Source: a virus
Direction: 5' to 3' (one strand)
IMG/VR virus record: IMGVR_UViG_3300046698_000376
Location: 1 to 21,793 of that record
Length of the DNA stretch: 21,793 nt
Both the position numbers and the translations under genes were made by a program. The notes under the pieces are model-generated. The model was given only the letters and a program-made list of their open reading frames with translations. It did no database searches and had not been told where the DNA came from. Shown one piece after another: positions 1 through 7,774 of this stretch. Positions within the stretch are counted from its first letter, which is position 1. Every line of letters starts with the position of its first letter.

Positions 1-16
1 CCAAGGAGAAACTCGC

Positions 17-172
17 ATGGCGAACGCAGTCACCGCCGTTTATCAGAAGCAGGGCATCAACTTCAAGTCCACCGTTTTCAACATCGCGCTCAGCGGCAAC
101 TACGCCGCGCCCGAGGTTGTGACATTGATCACTGTCGAGGTTGACCACGACCTGCAAGGGCTGGACGGCTAA
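17..172 (+). CDS. Small hypothetical phage protein (51 aa)
   Basis: A 51-codon ORF starts at an ATG eight bases downstream of AAGGAG (3-8) and ends at TAA. The protein begins MANAVTAVYQKQGINF and contains a short alternating hydrophobic stretch (STVFNIALSGNY), consistent with a small beta-rich virion protein, but I recognise no family. It lies directly upstream of the 1021-aa tail-type gene and in the same frame, separated from it by two stops (TAA, two codons, TAA). It may be complete, or the N-terminal remnant of a longer structural protein that lost its 3' part; the sequence alone does not decide. The strong RBS supports translation. Confidence 0.55.
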   Translation: MANAVTAVYQKQGINFKSTVFNIALSGNYAAPEVVTLITVEVDHDLQGLDG

Positions 173-181
173 GGCAGATAA

Positions 182-3100
182 GTGGGCAATTACGGCGAAT
201 CGACCAAGGTTGAATTCAGTCGCTGGCTCGGCCTCGTTGACGAAGATGACCCGACAAACCTCCCGATGGGATGCGCTGCCACAGCGCAGAATTGCCGGTT
301 CAATCTCACCGAGGTCGAGACGCGATGGGGAATTCAGGCCGCTATTCAAGGAAAGAACGAGAGTCCCATCACAGGACTCTTGGGGTGTGCCTACACGCCG
401 GAGTCTGTAGCCGATAACTACTTCCAGGCGATTCTTCTCTACGACTACGCGGCCACCTTACAGATAGAGAACCCCGCCGGGACGGGCCGCACGACGGCCA
501 TCACCGGACCGCTCGTTACCCTCCCCGCCCGATCTCACATGATCGGCACCCAGGCCTACAACCGTGCCTGGATGTCGTACTCGAATCTCCTTACCCCCAC
601 TGCGTTTCCATCCGTCTACGATCTCAAAACCAAGGCGCTCTATCCCTACGGCATGAAGCCAGTCGGCTTTGGCTGGTACGCTGGCGCGCAGGTGCTGGTG
701 GGCGAGTGCTGTACCCCATCGCGGCTCCAAAGTGGCGTCACGGTTGCAGTCGGCAATGGGCATCTCTACATCTGCACCCAGGCCGGCACAACGGGTAACG
801 TGCAGCCGACTTGGACTGCGACCGAGGGGGAGACGTACAACGACGGCGGGGCGAAGTGGAAAGAGCAGACGCCGGTCCTGGCCAACGCTCTGCCCGTGCC
901 CGCCTCCCCGGCGCTGTCGCAAGCAGGCGGTGGCGCGTTTGACGCGACCGATGATGTTTACATCGTCATCACCCTGCTCAACGACGTTGGGGAGTCCCTC
1001 CCGTCGATCCCGGTTTTCCTCACTCCTGCCGGTTCTTCCACAACTGTAAATGTGCAAATCCCGGCCCTTGCGAGTCTTGCGGGATGGATGCAGGGATTGC
1101 CTGCGCCGTATGTGCCGAACGGAGCGAATGTCTATGCTGCCGTAGTCGGGCACGGCGGCCCTCCCACCCAATTAACGAACTACTTGAAGGTCAACAGCGT
1201 GCCGATTGCGCTGGGCACACTCTACGGCGTCGCGGCGGCGGGATCTGGAATTGCCCCGCCGAGCACCAACACGGCGCGCATCACTGGCGGCCAGCTCCCC
1301 ACCCCCGATGTCGAGCCGGTGATTACCCGCTCATCGGGAGCCGGTACATTCCCCGCCGGCCGCGACGTGTATGTCCTCCAGACCTATACGAACGCCCTGG
1401 GCGAGACGCTACCTGGCCCGGCAAACTCCATCGTCGATACCCAGTCTAATGACGCCGTGGTGGCCACCGTGGCTTTCCCAATCGGCTACGCCGTCCTGGG
1501 CGTCAACATCTACGAGTGCGACGTTCCGACCGGCACGGTCTTTGATGGCAGCACCTTCCCGCCGTTCGGCGACTTCGCGCTGGTTGGCAGCTTCACGAAC
1601 GGCGCCATAGTCACGATCACCGATTCAGCCACAGGCGCGCCGCCGCCGACTGCGAACACGACCGGGACCGCCGGCAACATCGCCCAGGACACCCAGACGG
1701 GCGGTCCGAACGGGACACAGGGATACCGATGGGGCATCATTGCCTATGAGGACGAGTTCGATACCATCTCCGGCATGACCCAAGCCGCGGCCTTCTCCTG
1801 CATCGTGGACGAGAACGGCTGGGAACTTTCTGTCTTCAACATGCCGACCGGGCCGAGTTATATCCAGAATGTGATTCTGGCGCTTACGGTGGCCGACGGG
1901 CTCAGTGCGGGACCGTTCTTTTACATTCCGGAGTCCGAGGTCTCGGATGGCATCCCGATGACGGCGACCGCGTTCCCCAACGGAACCTCAACAGCGACCG
2001 TCAACTTCACCGACGAATACCTGGTTGGCTCGCTGGACATCACCGACCGGCTGCGCGTGATTCAGCCGCAGCAATGCGTCGATCTCTACTACTCTCCGTC
2101 CACGAACCGCATCTTCCAGAGCGGGGTTCCAGGATTCTACTCAGGCCATTGGGTTTCGCTCGCCGCGGATCCTGAGAGCTACTACGGCGACACCAGCATC
2201 ATCACCGTGGGAACGGACGACGGGGAGCGAGCTTGGTGCGTGCGCGAGTATCAGGGTGTGCTCTACTCCTTCCGCGAGCGCTCCGGCTTCGAGTTGACGC
2301 CTTCGACAGCAGACCCCGCCACTTGGAATGTCACCCAACGCTGGCAGAAGGTGGGCCCGTGCGGTCCGCGCGCGGTGGACGTTTGCGGCCAGTTCATCAT
2401 CTTTATCCACTCAAGCGGGGTCTACAAGTACGAGAGTTCCTACCCGGAGCTGGTTTCCAAGGAACTGCCGCGCTGGTGGAACACGATCAACTGGACGGCT
2501 CAACAGACGATCTGGTGCGCGATCGACGTGGAGCAGCACGAGGTCCGGATGGGCTTCCCTGTCGGGTCCAGCACGGTTCCGAACGTGGTCCTCACGCTGA
2601 ACTACGAGGAGGGCTGGAACAACCCGCTGCTGTTCTCGCGCTACTCCGGCAAGGAAATCACCATCGAGCAGTGCCGCAAATACTCGGTGGACAACATCCA
2701 AGGCTTGCTCGGCGGCCGTTTCTACCGGACGATCCCCGGCGTGGTCATTCCCAACGAGGGGCCGGTAAGCACCACGCAGGAGACCGCACGGCAGGCTATC
2801 TCGCAGTTCCTGATCGCGTCTTCGGGACCGGATGGGACCGTTCAGGCGGTTACGCCCGGTGTCTACAACGACAACGGCGCCGGGATCGATTGCCAGTATG
2901 AGTGCGTGGCCGCGCAGGAGATGATGACGCTCTGCAAGCTCCAGGGACTCAACATGAACGCCCGCGGCAACGGCAGCCTATTCCCGTGGTTCATCGCCGG
3001 CGCACACCGATTCACCGACTGGACCCCCGGCGACCCACAACCGTCGTGGCTCTTGAAACTGCGGCCCTTTCAGCTTCAACTGAACCCGGCTATCGGTTTG

Positions 3101-3247
3101 AGCCGGAACACTCCCAGCCGGCTCAGTGAGCGGTGGCGGCTGCGCTTGACGAACGGCGCGATTCCCGACGCTTGGTTCTCAGTGAAGTACGCTTGTGTCT
3201 TTGTCAGCCAGATGTTCCAGGCCCGGACGGCGGGGGAGAATCCATAG
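182..3247 (+). CDS. Large tail/neck structural protein, propeller-like (1021 aa)
   Basis: The start is GTG at 182, right after the second in-frame TAA upstream, with a weak AAGG at 171-174; the next Met is about 30 codons in. Residues about 250-340 and 385-500 hold two related beta-rich modules sharing a DVY(I/V) strand followed by a (D/A)(V/L)GE(S/T)LP turn, Ig/Fn3-like in character. The second half (about 640-900) has repeated short blades such as YQGVLYSFRE and SGVYKYESSYPEL, a style found in phage tail-nozzle and neck propeller proteins. There is no signal peptide or membrane segment. The neighbours are virion-type genes. A tail tube, nozzle or hub role is an inference from pattern; that this is a virion protein is much firmer than its exact position. 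Confidence 0.7.
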   Translation: MGNYGESTKVEFSRWLGLVDEDDPTNLPMGCAATAQNCRFNLTEVETRWGIQAAIQGKNESPITGLLGCAYTPESVADNYFQAILLYDYAATLQIENPAGTGRTTAITGPLVTLPARSHMIGTQAYNRAWMSYSNLLTPTAFPSVYDLKTKALYPYGMKPVGFGWYAGAQVLVGECCTPSRLQSGVTVAVGNGHLYICTQAGTTGNVQPTWTATEGETYNDGGAKWKEQTPVLANALPVPASPALSQAGGGAFDATDDVYIVITLLNDVGESLPSIPVFLTPAGSSTTVNVQIPALASLAGWMQGLPAPYVPNGANVYAAVVGHGGPPTQLTNYLKVNSVPIALGTLYGVAAAGSGIAPPSTNTARITGGQLPTPDVEPVITRSSGAGTFPAGRDVYVLQTYTNALGETLPGPANSIVDTQSNDAVVATVAFPIGYAVLGVNIYECDVPTGTVFDGSTFPPFGDFALVGSFTNGAIVTITDSATGAPPPTANTTGTAGNIAQDTQTGGPNGTQGYRWGIIAYEDEFDTISGMTQAAAFSCIVDENGWELSVFNMPTGPSYIQNVILALTVADGLSAGPFFYIPESEVSDGIPMTATAFPNGTSTATVNFTDEYLVGSLDITDRLRVIQPQQCVDLYYSPSTNRIFQSGVPGFYSGHWVSLAADPESYYGDTSIITVGTDDGERAWCVREYQGVLYSFRERSGFELTPSTADPATWNVTQRWQKVGPCGPRAVDVCGQFIIFIHSSGVYKYESSYPELVSKELPRWWNTINWTAQQTIWCAIDVEQHEVRMGFPVGSSTVPNVVLTLNYEEGWNNPLLFSRYSGKEITIEQCRKYSVDNIQGLLGGRFYRTIPGVVIPNEGPVSTTQETARQAISQFLIASSGPDGTVQAVTPGVYNDNGAGIDCQYECVAAQEMMTLCKLQGLNMNARGNGSLFPWFIAGAHRFTDWTPGDPQPSWLLKLRPFQLQLNPAIGLSRNTPSRLSERWRLRLTNGAIPDAWFSVKYACVFVSQMFQARTAGENP

Positions 3248-3249
3248 CC

Positions 3250-4326
3250 ATGGCGATCAGCCGCGCACAGATCAATGGAATCCGCGACTTCAAGCTACGC
3301 ACGATCCTTTTGGGTATGCTCAGCCAGCATCTCGTGGTCGGTGAGGCTTTGGGCATCAATGTGCTAGAGCCGACCAATTCCCCCCAGCAACCGGTGAGCG
3401 CCCCGCCACCGCTTGCCGAGTTTATCGTCAGTGGAGCAAACGGATCTTTCAATGCCAAAATCACGAACCCGGCTCAGTCGGTCAACAAGACCATCTACCA
3501 TGAGTTGAGCTATTGCACCATCGCTAGCTTTGTTGGATCGGTCACGACGCTGCCAGTGCAGACTTCGACGCAACTGACGCTGCCGAGGCCGGGGCTTACG
3601 GTTTTCTGGCGGCTGCGGTCGAGCTACGACCAGACGAATTGGAACAGCTACCAGACGCAACCGGGAACGGTGTCGAGCGGGCTGCAATCGTCAGCCGCAT
3701 CGGAGAACGCCACAGTGCTCAACCAGACCAATTACGCGACGGTGGACTCGGTGTCGAGTGTGGCGGGCACGTCGGCCAACATCCGCGTGTACGGCAAGGC
3801 TGGTCTGAATACCCAGTTTCCGTCAGTCAAGGGGGGAGCAGAGACCATTCTGCCGTCAGCCACGATCATCAATGTGCCGTTTACTTCCGAGCAGGTTGTC
3901 GGGCACGACGGCACCGATTATGTTGCACGTGGAACCCTGCCCGAGGTTTTGATGGACGGAACAACACCAATTGGAGCAGTGAGCGTAGTCGGCAGTGGAA
4001 TGCTGACGCTGCCCACAGTGACCGTAACGGTTAGCCTCGGGGGTGGCGTAACCTCGTGGAATGTGGTGAGCGGCGGTAACGCGCTGAGCGATCCGGTGAC
4101 GCTTACCCCTCCTGTGCAGGTGGGAGCCGGGGCAGCTCCGGGGGCGCAGGTGATCCATGCAGGTGTGCTGATCTCGATTGCGAATGGGCCAGCGGGAACC
4201 GGCGGTACACCCGGCACGTGGCCGGTTACGGTGAGCGGTGGGCAGTTCGGTGGATCAGTCGGCGGCGGCCAGGATATTGGCGGCAACGGGGGACGGCTGG
4301 TCGTCAACGACGGGACGACGGGGTAA
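3250..4326 (+). CDS. Fn3-like structural protein, glycine-rich C-terminus (358 aa)
   Basis: The ATG at 3250 lies two bases after the upstream stop and is preceded by GGGGGAG at 3232-3238. The frame is open back to 3133, but an earlier start would overlap the 1021-aa gene by over 100 bases and add Arg-rich residues, so 3250 is preferred. Residues about 55-145 look like one fibronectin-III-type domain: FIVSGANGSFNAKITNP, then a TVFWRLRSSYDQTNWNSY strand. The middle is Ser/Thr/Val-rich beta sequence. The last ~60 residues are very rich in Gly, Thr and Val, as in fibre or spike tips. It is probably a virion surface or tail accessory protein. No chaperone or peptidase domain is visible. Confidence 0.65.
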   Translation: MAISRAQINGIRDFKLRTILLGMLSQHLVVGEALGINVLEPTNSPQQPVSAPPPLAEFIVSGANGSFNAKITNPAQSVNKTIYHELSYCTIASFVGSVTTLPVQTSTQLTLPRPGLTVFWRLRSSYDQTNWNSYQTQPGTVSSGLQSSAASENATVLNQTNYATVDSVSSVAGTSANIRVYGKAGLNTQFPSVKGGAETILPSATIINVPFTSEQVVGHDGTDYVARGTLPEVLMDGTTPIGAVSVVGSGMLTLPTVTVTVSLGGGVTSWNVVSGGNALSDPVTLTPPVQVGAGAAPGAQVIHAGVLISIANGPAGTGGTPGTWPVTVSGGQFGGSVGGGQDIGGNGGRLVVNDGTTG

Positions 4327-4331
4327 ACGAT

Positions 4332-4694
4332 ATGTGGGCAGTTAGGCCAGGACACGAGCACAATCACATCGACGGGCGTACCCACGTCCATCATGTCCAT
4401 CTCTTCAACCAGGTCACAGGGGGCGAGCACAACATTGACCTGTTGCTCGGTTGCCCGAAGTGTCCGAGTTGCCAGCGTCCGTTTGCGCAGAGCGACCTTG
4501 GAGGGCTGGACCCGGCGGCGGAGATCAATGCCGCGATTGAGGCGCTGATGGAAAACCACGCGGCCATCATGGAGTATGCAGGAAAGCACAGAATCCCGAT
4601 TGGCCTTGGGCCGCTGGGTAGCCATATTCCGCCGGGGCACAAGATCACGAATCACGGGCCGCTCAAGATGCTGCACGTGCCGAGGTCGAAGTGA
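4332..4694 (+). CDS. His/Cys-rich small protein, putative metal binding (120 aa)
   Basis: The start is ATG at 4332, five bases after the previous stop, with GGGG around 4320 as a possible RBS; a longer upstream frame would overlap the preceding gene. The N-terminus carries seven histidines in sixteen residues (H8, H10, H12, H18, H20, H21, H23) and then H33. Residues 41-47 form a CxxCxxC cluster (C41, C44, C47). The C-terminal half is a plain helical segment followed by a His/Pro/Gly-rich tail. The arrangement suggests zinc or another metal, but I recognise no named family. Its stop overlaps the next gene's GTG (GTGA at 4691-4694), so the two are probably translated together. Confidence 0.6.
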   Translation: MWAVRPGHEHNHIDGRTHVHHVHLFNQVTGGEHNIDLLLGCPKCPSCQRPFAQSDLGGLDPAAEINAAIEALMENHAAIMEYAGKHRIPIGLGPLGSHIPPGHKITNHGPLKMLHVPRSK

Positions 4695-5131
4695 AACCGA
4701 TCATCCTCCGCCCGGCCAAGCCTGAGCACATGGGCCTGATTCGTATGCTCCACGCGGAGCAGAATCAGCGGGATGGGACAAGTTACCCCCTGCCGCCATT
4801 CTTCGACAGGCAGCGGTGCCTCACTCCACAGGTGCCCGTGGCGCTGGTCGGGGTCGAGGAAGGGTCGGATGAGCCGCTCCAGGCTATCTGGGTCGAACGC
4901 CGGGCGGAGTTGATGTTTGCCGGCTGCGACCCGAAAGCTACAGCGTTTGCCCGCCGGGACATCGACGGCCTCGCCGCGGTACTGACGTGGCTGGGCTACT
5001 CGGGTCTACACTGCGATGTGCCGCTCGCGCTGGTTGAGGCGATTGGCAAGCCGCTGGATAAAGCAGGGTTTGAACGGAACGATGAAAGGTTAGCGCACTT
5101 TTTCAAGGATTTACGGGAGAAAACACCATGA
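4691..5131 (+). CDS. GNAT-like acetyltransferase-fold protein (146 aa)
   Basis: The start is GTG at 4691, overlapping the upstream TGA by four bases, with GAGG at 4682-4685. The opening IILRPAKPEHMGLIRML is the usual first strand and helix of GNAT N-acetyltransferases. A central strand pair follows (VALVGVEEG, LQAIWVERRAELMF). The end (KAGFERNDERLAHFFKDL) matches the closing GF-x-strand layout of that fold. A clear acetyl-CoA loop (Q/RxxGxG/A) is not visible, so the enzyme may be degenerate or its assignment wrong. Small GNAT-like genes sit among structural genes in some podoviruses, where their role is unclear. The stop overlaps the next start (ATGA, 5128-5131). Confidence 0.5.
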   Translation: MKPIILRPAKPEHMGLIRMLHAEQNQRDGTSYPLPPFFDRQRCLTPQVPVALVGVEEGSDEPLQAIWVERRAELMFAGCDPKATAFARRDIDGLAAVLTWLGYSGLHCDVPLALVEAIGKPLDKAGFERNDERLAHFFKDLREKTP

Positions 5132-6153
5132 GCCGTGCCCAACAGGGAGCTATCGAATCGACGGAAGCGGGCAACACCGCCGCGTCCACAGCGGCAGCCA
5201 AAACGTCCGAAGCCGAGCAGCAGTCCGACATCAGCACGAACCGGTCGCAGCTCGCGAAGTTCGCCGCCAACAACCCCTACGTCCAGGGCGGCCAGGCCGC
5301 AACTGTGGCCAACCAGCAACTGTCGAACACCGCGGACGCGACAGCAGCGGCAGCGGCGTCCAAGAACCAGCAGCAGGCCCAGCGAACCGGCCAGAACGCC
5401 TCCGCCGGGGTTGCGGCAGGTGAGGCCGAGCAACAGGCGGCGCAGCGGGAATTGGGCGGCCAGGAAGCCGGTGCGACTATGAGCAGACTGGCGCAGGGGT
5501 CGCAGTACGGCGAGGATGTGGTGAAGGCTGGCCAAGGCATCACTGCCGAGCAGGCACAACTCACCGGGCAGGAAGTGGGCGAGGCCCAGGGGCAGGCTGG
5601 CATTGAGGAACAGGCCGCGCAGACGCCGAGCTTTATGGATGAACTGGGGCAGGGGCTGATCACGGGCGCTGGGCAGGCGGGATCAGCAGCAATCACAGCA
5701 TTCTGCCCGGCGCGCGGAACCTGCTATTTGCTCCCAAGTGGAGAGCAGAAGAAGGTCGAGCATCTGGAGATTGGCGATCTTCTAGCGGGCATCGACGGCG
5801 AAGACCAACTTGTCGAGGAAATACAAAGCGCAAGGAACCCTGTGCTTCGGACAGAAACAGAGAACGGCTTTGCGATTCGGACTTCCCCGGTTCACGCCTT
5901 CGCTTTGCCGGTTGGCGGGTTCACGGTCGCTGCGCGGTGCATCGGCAAAACCATCCTCACCGCAGACGGCCCGAGCCGGGTGGTGAGCGTCGAGCCAGAT
6001 GGAGTGGACGAGGTATTCAACGTCATCACCGACGGTTCGCACACTTACCGCGCCAATGGCCTATGGTCCCTCGGGGTTGGTGATGCCGAGCGGCAGGTAA
6101 GCATGGAAAAGTGGGAAGAGATTGGCCAGCAGATGATGCAGGCGGGGGGATAG
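5128..6153 (+). CDS. Putative internal virion protein with C-terminal Hint domain (341 aa)
   Basis: The ATG at 5128 overlaps the upstream TGA and has GGGAG at 5115-5119. Residues 1-190 are Ala/Gln/Glu/Gly-rich and probably helical, like phage ejection proteins. Cys193 opens a Hint fold: C193-PARGTC, then an EHLEIGDLLAGIDG strand-turn. The block-B equivalent is TSPVH with His256. The C-terminal block is VFNVITDGSHTYRANG with His305 and Asn310. The final His-Asn plus nucleophile needed for intein splicing is absent: the chain reads NGLWSLG and continues for about 30 residues. N-S acyl shift and cleavage at Cys193 are therefore possible, but ordinary splicing is not expected. The neighbours suggest a virion component delivered or processed during assembly. 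Confidence 0.7.
   Translation: MSRAQQGAIESTEAGNTAASTAAAKTSEAEQQSDISTNRSQLAKFAANNPYVQGGQAATVANQQLSNTADATAAAAASKNQQQAQRTGQNASAGVAAGEAEQQAAQRELGGQEAGATMSRLAQGSQYGEDVVKAGQGITAEQAQLTGQEVGEAQGQAGIEEQAAQTPSFMDELGQGLITGAGQAGSAAITAFCPARGTCYLLPSGEQKKVEHLEIGDLLAGIDGEDQLVEEIQSARNPVLRTETENGFAIRTSPVHAFALPVGGFTVAARCIGKTILTADGPSRVVSVEPDGVDEVFNVITDGSHTYRANGLWSLGVGDAERQVSMEKWEEIGQQMMQAGG
5704..6075 (+). other. Hint (hedgehog/intein-type) domain within the 341-aa protein
   Basis: This segment covers residues 193-316. It starts at the candidate nucleophile Cys193 and includes S253-P-V-H256 in the TxxH position, His305, and Asn310-Gly311. The usual closing His-Asn is replaced by Trp-Ser-Leu-Gly. The assignment rests on the order and spacing of blocks A, B and F, which I judged by eye. 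Confidence 0.7.
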
Positions 6154-6154
6154 C

Positions 6155-7774
6155 ATGGGACCACTCACAGACCAGGACGACGTTCAAAGTCTTATCCCGT
6201 CAGCCTCTCCGCTGATGAACGCAGCAGCCGTGCATGGGCTCGACGTTGAGAAGATCATCGGCGGAGATCCGGCAGAGATCGCCAAAGCCCAAGGACTCGG
6301 AATTCCTGTCCCTGGCGCTGCTCCCGGCCCGGCCGCGAGTACGCCGCCAGTGGTCCAGAGCGCGCTCGCCACCGGAGCAGCAGGCCAGAATCCGCCAGCT
6401 CCCGCTGGGACATCGGCCAACCAGCCGCAGCCGCCGGCCCCGTCGATTGCTCAGAACGATACCCCAAGCTACACCCCAGGATTCGCGCTCGACTTCGGAA
6501 GAAATCTGGCGCAGGCCCAGGTTCCGGCGACCAACGCTCCCAACCCGCCGACGGATACCACCGGAGCGCCAACCGTGCCCGCGTCGATCAGCCCAACAGG
6601 GACGGCGCAAGACGACCCGAACCAGCGGACGCTCCAGCAGGCAAGCCAACTGGGGATGGATTACGCCAAGGGACTCGCCGGCGCTCCCACGCTGCAATCT
6701 CAGGAGCAGGCCATTCAGGCAAAGCGGACACTGCCGCCGCAGGAGTATGACCCGGCCCACCCGGAGTACGCTCCAACGGCCGGCAGGCGCATCATGCGCG
6801 GTATCGTCGGCGGACTCTCCGGCTTGGCTCAGCACGGCATCTTCGGGGCCGCCGAGGGCGCGCTGAACCCCGGCGCGGTCGGAGCGACACCTTACGGCGC
6901 GCCAACACGCCAGTTCTCGATTGCAGCCCAGCGCCAGGCAGCGCAGTCAGCCGCTCTCGACAAGCAGCAGGCGACGCTTGAGAAGGGGTACTCCGAGGAT
7001 ACGGGCCGCGCGAAGGACGTGATCCAGTCCGTGAACGACATCGGGAAGAACGCGGCGTCTGGGCAGAGCGCACAGGCCCGTATGGACACCGCTGCGGCGC
7101 GGGAGGAGACGGCCAGAGTGCAAGGCCAACTCGCGGACATCAAGCAGCAGGTGGCGGACTTCCAAAGCCAGGGGAAGACGCCGACGACCTACGAGGGAAC
7201 AGTTGCGGCAGCGCACCTGGAGAAAGACCCGGCGCGCGCGGCGACTCTTCAATCCGCCGCGAAGGAGATGGAGGCGACTGAAATCAAGAAGTTCCAGTAC
7301 AAGGCCGCGGACCCGGCGCTGGCTGACCAGAGAAGCACTTTCCGCCAGTCCATGATCGACTCAGCGACCGAGCAGGTCAAGGCGTTGCAGGACAAGTACC
7401 AATACGACCCGCGCCGCAACCAGTACGTCAACCCCAACAATCCGAACGATATACTGAATCCGAGCGAGTTGACCGACAAGAAGAACGAGATTGCGGCCAA
7501 GCTCGACAAAGACCTGGGAGCGAAGAAAATGAAGCCGCTGGGCGTCCGTTTCAATCCGTCCGATGCTGGCGCTGACAGACCAAGCGGCAGGGCAGCGCGG
7601 CAGGCGGCAGCACAACCCGCAGCGGCGGCAACCACTCAGCAGCCGAAGCGACCCGCGCCGCCGACTCCGACCGTGCCCGCGCCGCAAGGGGCCGCAGATA
7701 TGCAACTCAGCGCAGCGGACGGGCAGTACCACTATCGGGATGCCGGGAAACATGATCTTGGCGTGGTGAAATAA
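6155..7774 (+). CDS. Ala/Pro/Gln-rich putative internal virion (ejection) protein (539 aa)
   Basis: The ATG at 6155 follows the upstream stop by one base, with a G-run (GGCGGGGGA) just before it. Residues about 45-190 are Pro/Ala-rich and probably disordered. Residues about 210-245 form a Gly/Ala-rich hydrophobic segment (RIMRGIVGGLSGLAQHGIFG). Residues about 250-460 are heptad-like, charged helix suited to coiled coil. The tail is again Ala/Pro-rich and closes with DGQYHYRDAGKHDLGVVK. There is no catalytic motif. The composition and the position between the Hint protein and the giant gene fit a protein packaged in the capsid and ejected with the DNA; that role is inferred. Its stop overlaps the giant gene's start by one base (TAATG, 7772-7776). 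Confidence 0.55.
   Translation: MGPLTDQDDVQSLIPSASPLMNAAAVHGLDVEKIIGGDPAEIAKAQGLGIPVPGAAPGPAASTPPVVQSALATGAAGQNPPAPAGTSANQPQPPAPSIAQNDTPSYTPGFALDFGRNLAQAQVPATNAPNPPTDTTGAPTVPASISPTGTAQDDPNQRTLQQASQLGMDYAKGLAGAPTLQSQEQAIQAKRTLPPQEYDPAHPEYAPTAGRRIMRGIVGGLSGLAQHGIFGAAEGALNPGAVGATPYGAPTRQFSIAAQRQAAQSAALDKQQATLEKGYSEDTGRAKDVIQSVNDIGKNAASGQSAQARMDTAAAREETARVQGQLADIKQQVADFQSQGKTPTTYEGTVAAAHLEKDPARAATLQSAAKEMEATEIKKFQYKAADPALADQRSTFRQSMIDSATEQVKALQDKYQYDPRRNQYVNPNNPNDILNPSELTDKKNEIAAKLDKDLGAKKMKPLGVRFNPSDAGADRPSGRAARQAAAQPAAAATTQQPKRPAPPTPTVPAPQGAADMQLSAADGQYHYRDAGKHDLGVVK

Noticed and set aside
458-1171. A 237-codon minus-strand open frame opposite the tail-type gene
   Set aside because: The composition is Arg/Gly-rich and out of place in a densely packed plus-strand block; it is an antisense shadow.
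2233-2901. A 222-codon alternative frame within the tail-type gene
   Set aside because: It is Arg/His/Pro-rich without motifs, and the overlapping frame has clear structural-protein character.
3133-3249. N-terminal extension of the Fn3-like protein
   Set aside because: It would overlap the upstream gene by over 100 bases with unlikely residues; ATG 3250 has a good RBS.
5128-6153. A splicing intein inserted in a virion gene
   Set aside because: There is no C-terminal His-Asn with following nucleophile and no recognisable C-extein; only a Hint-type fold is supported.
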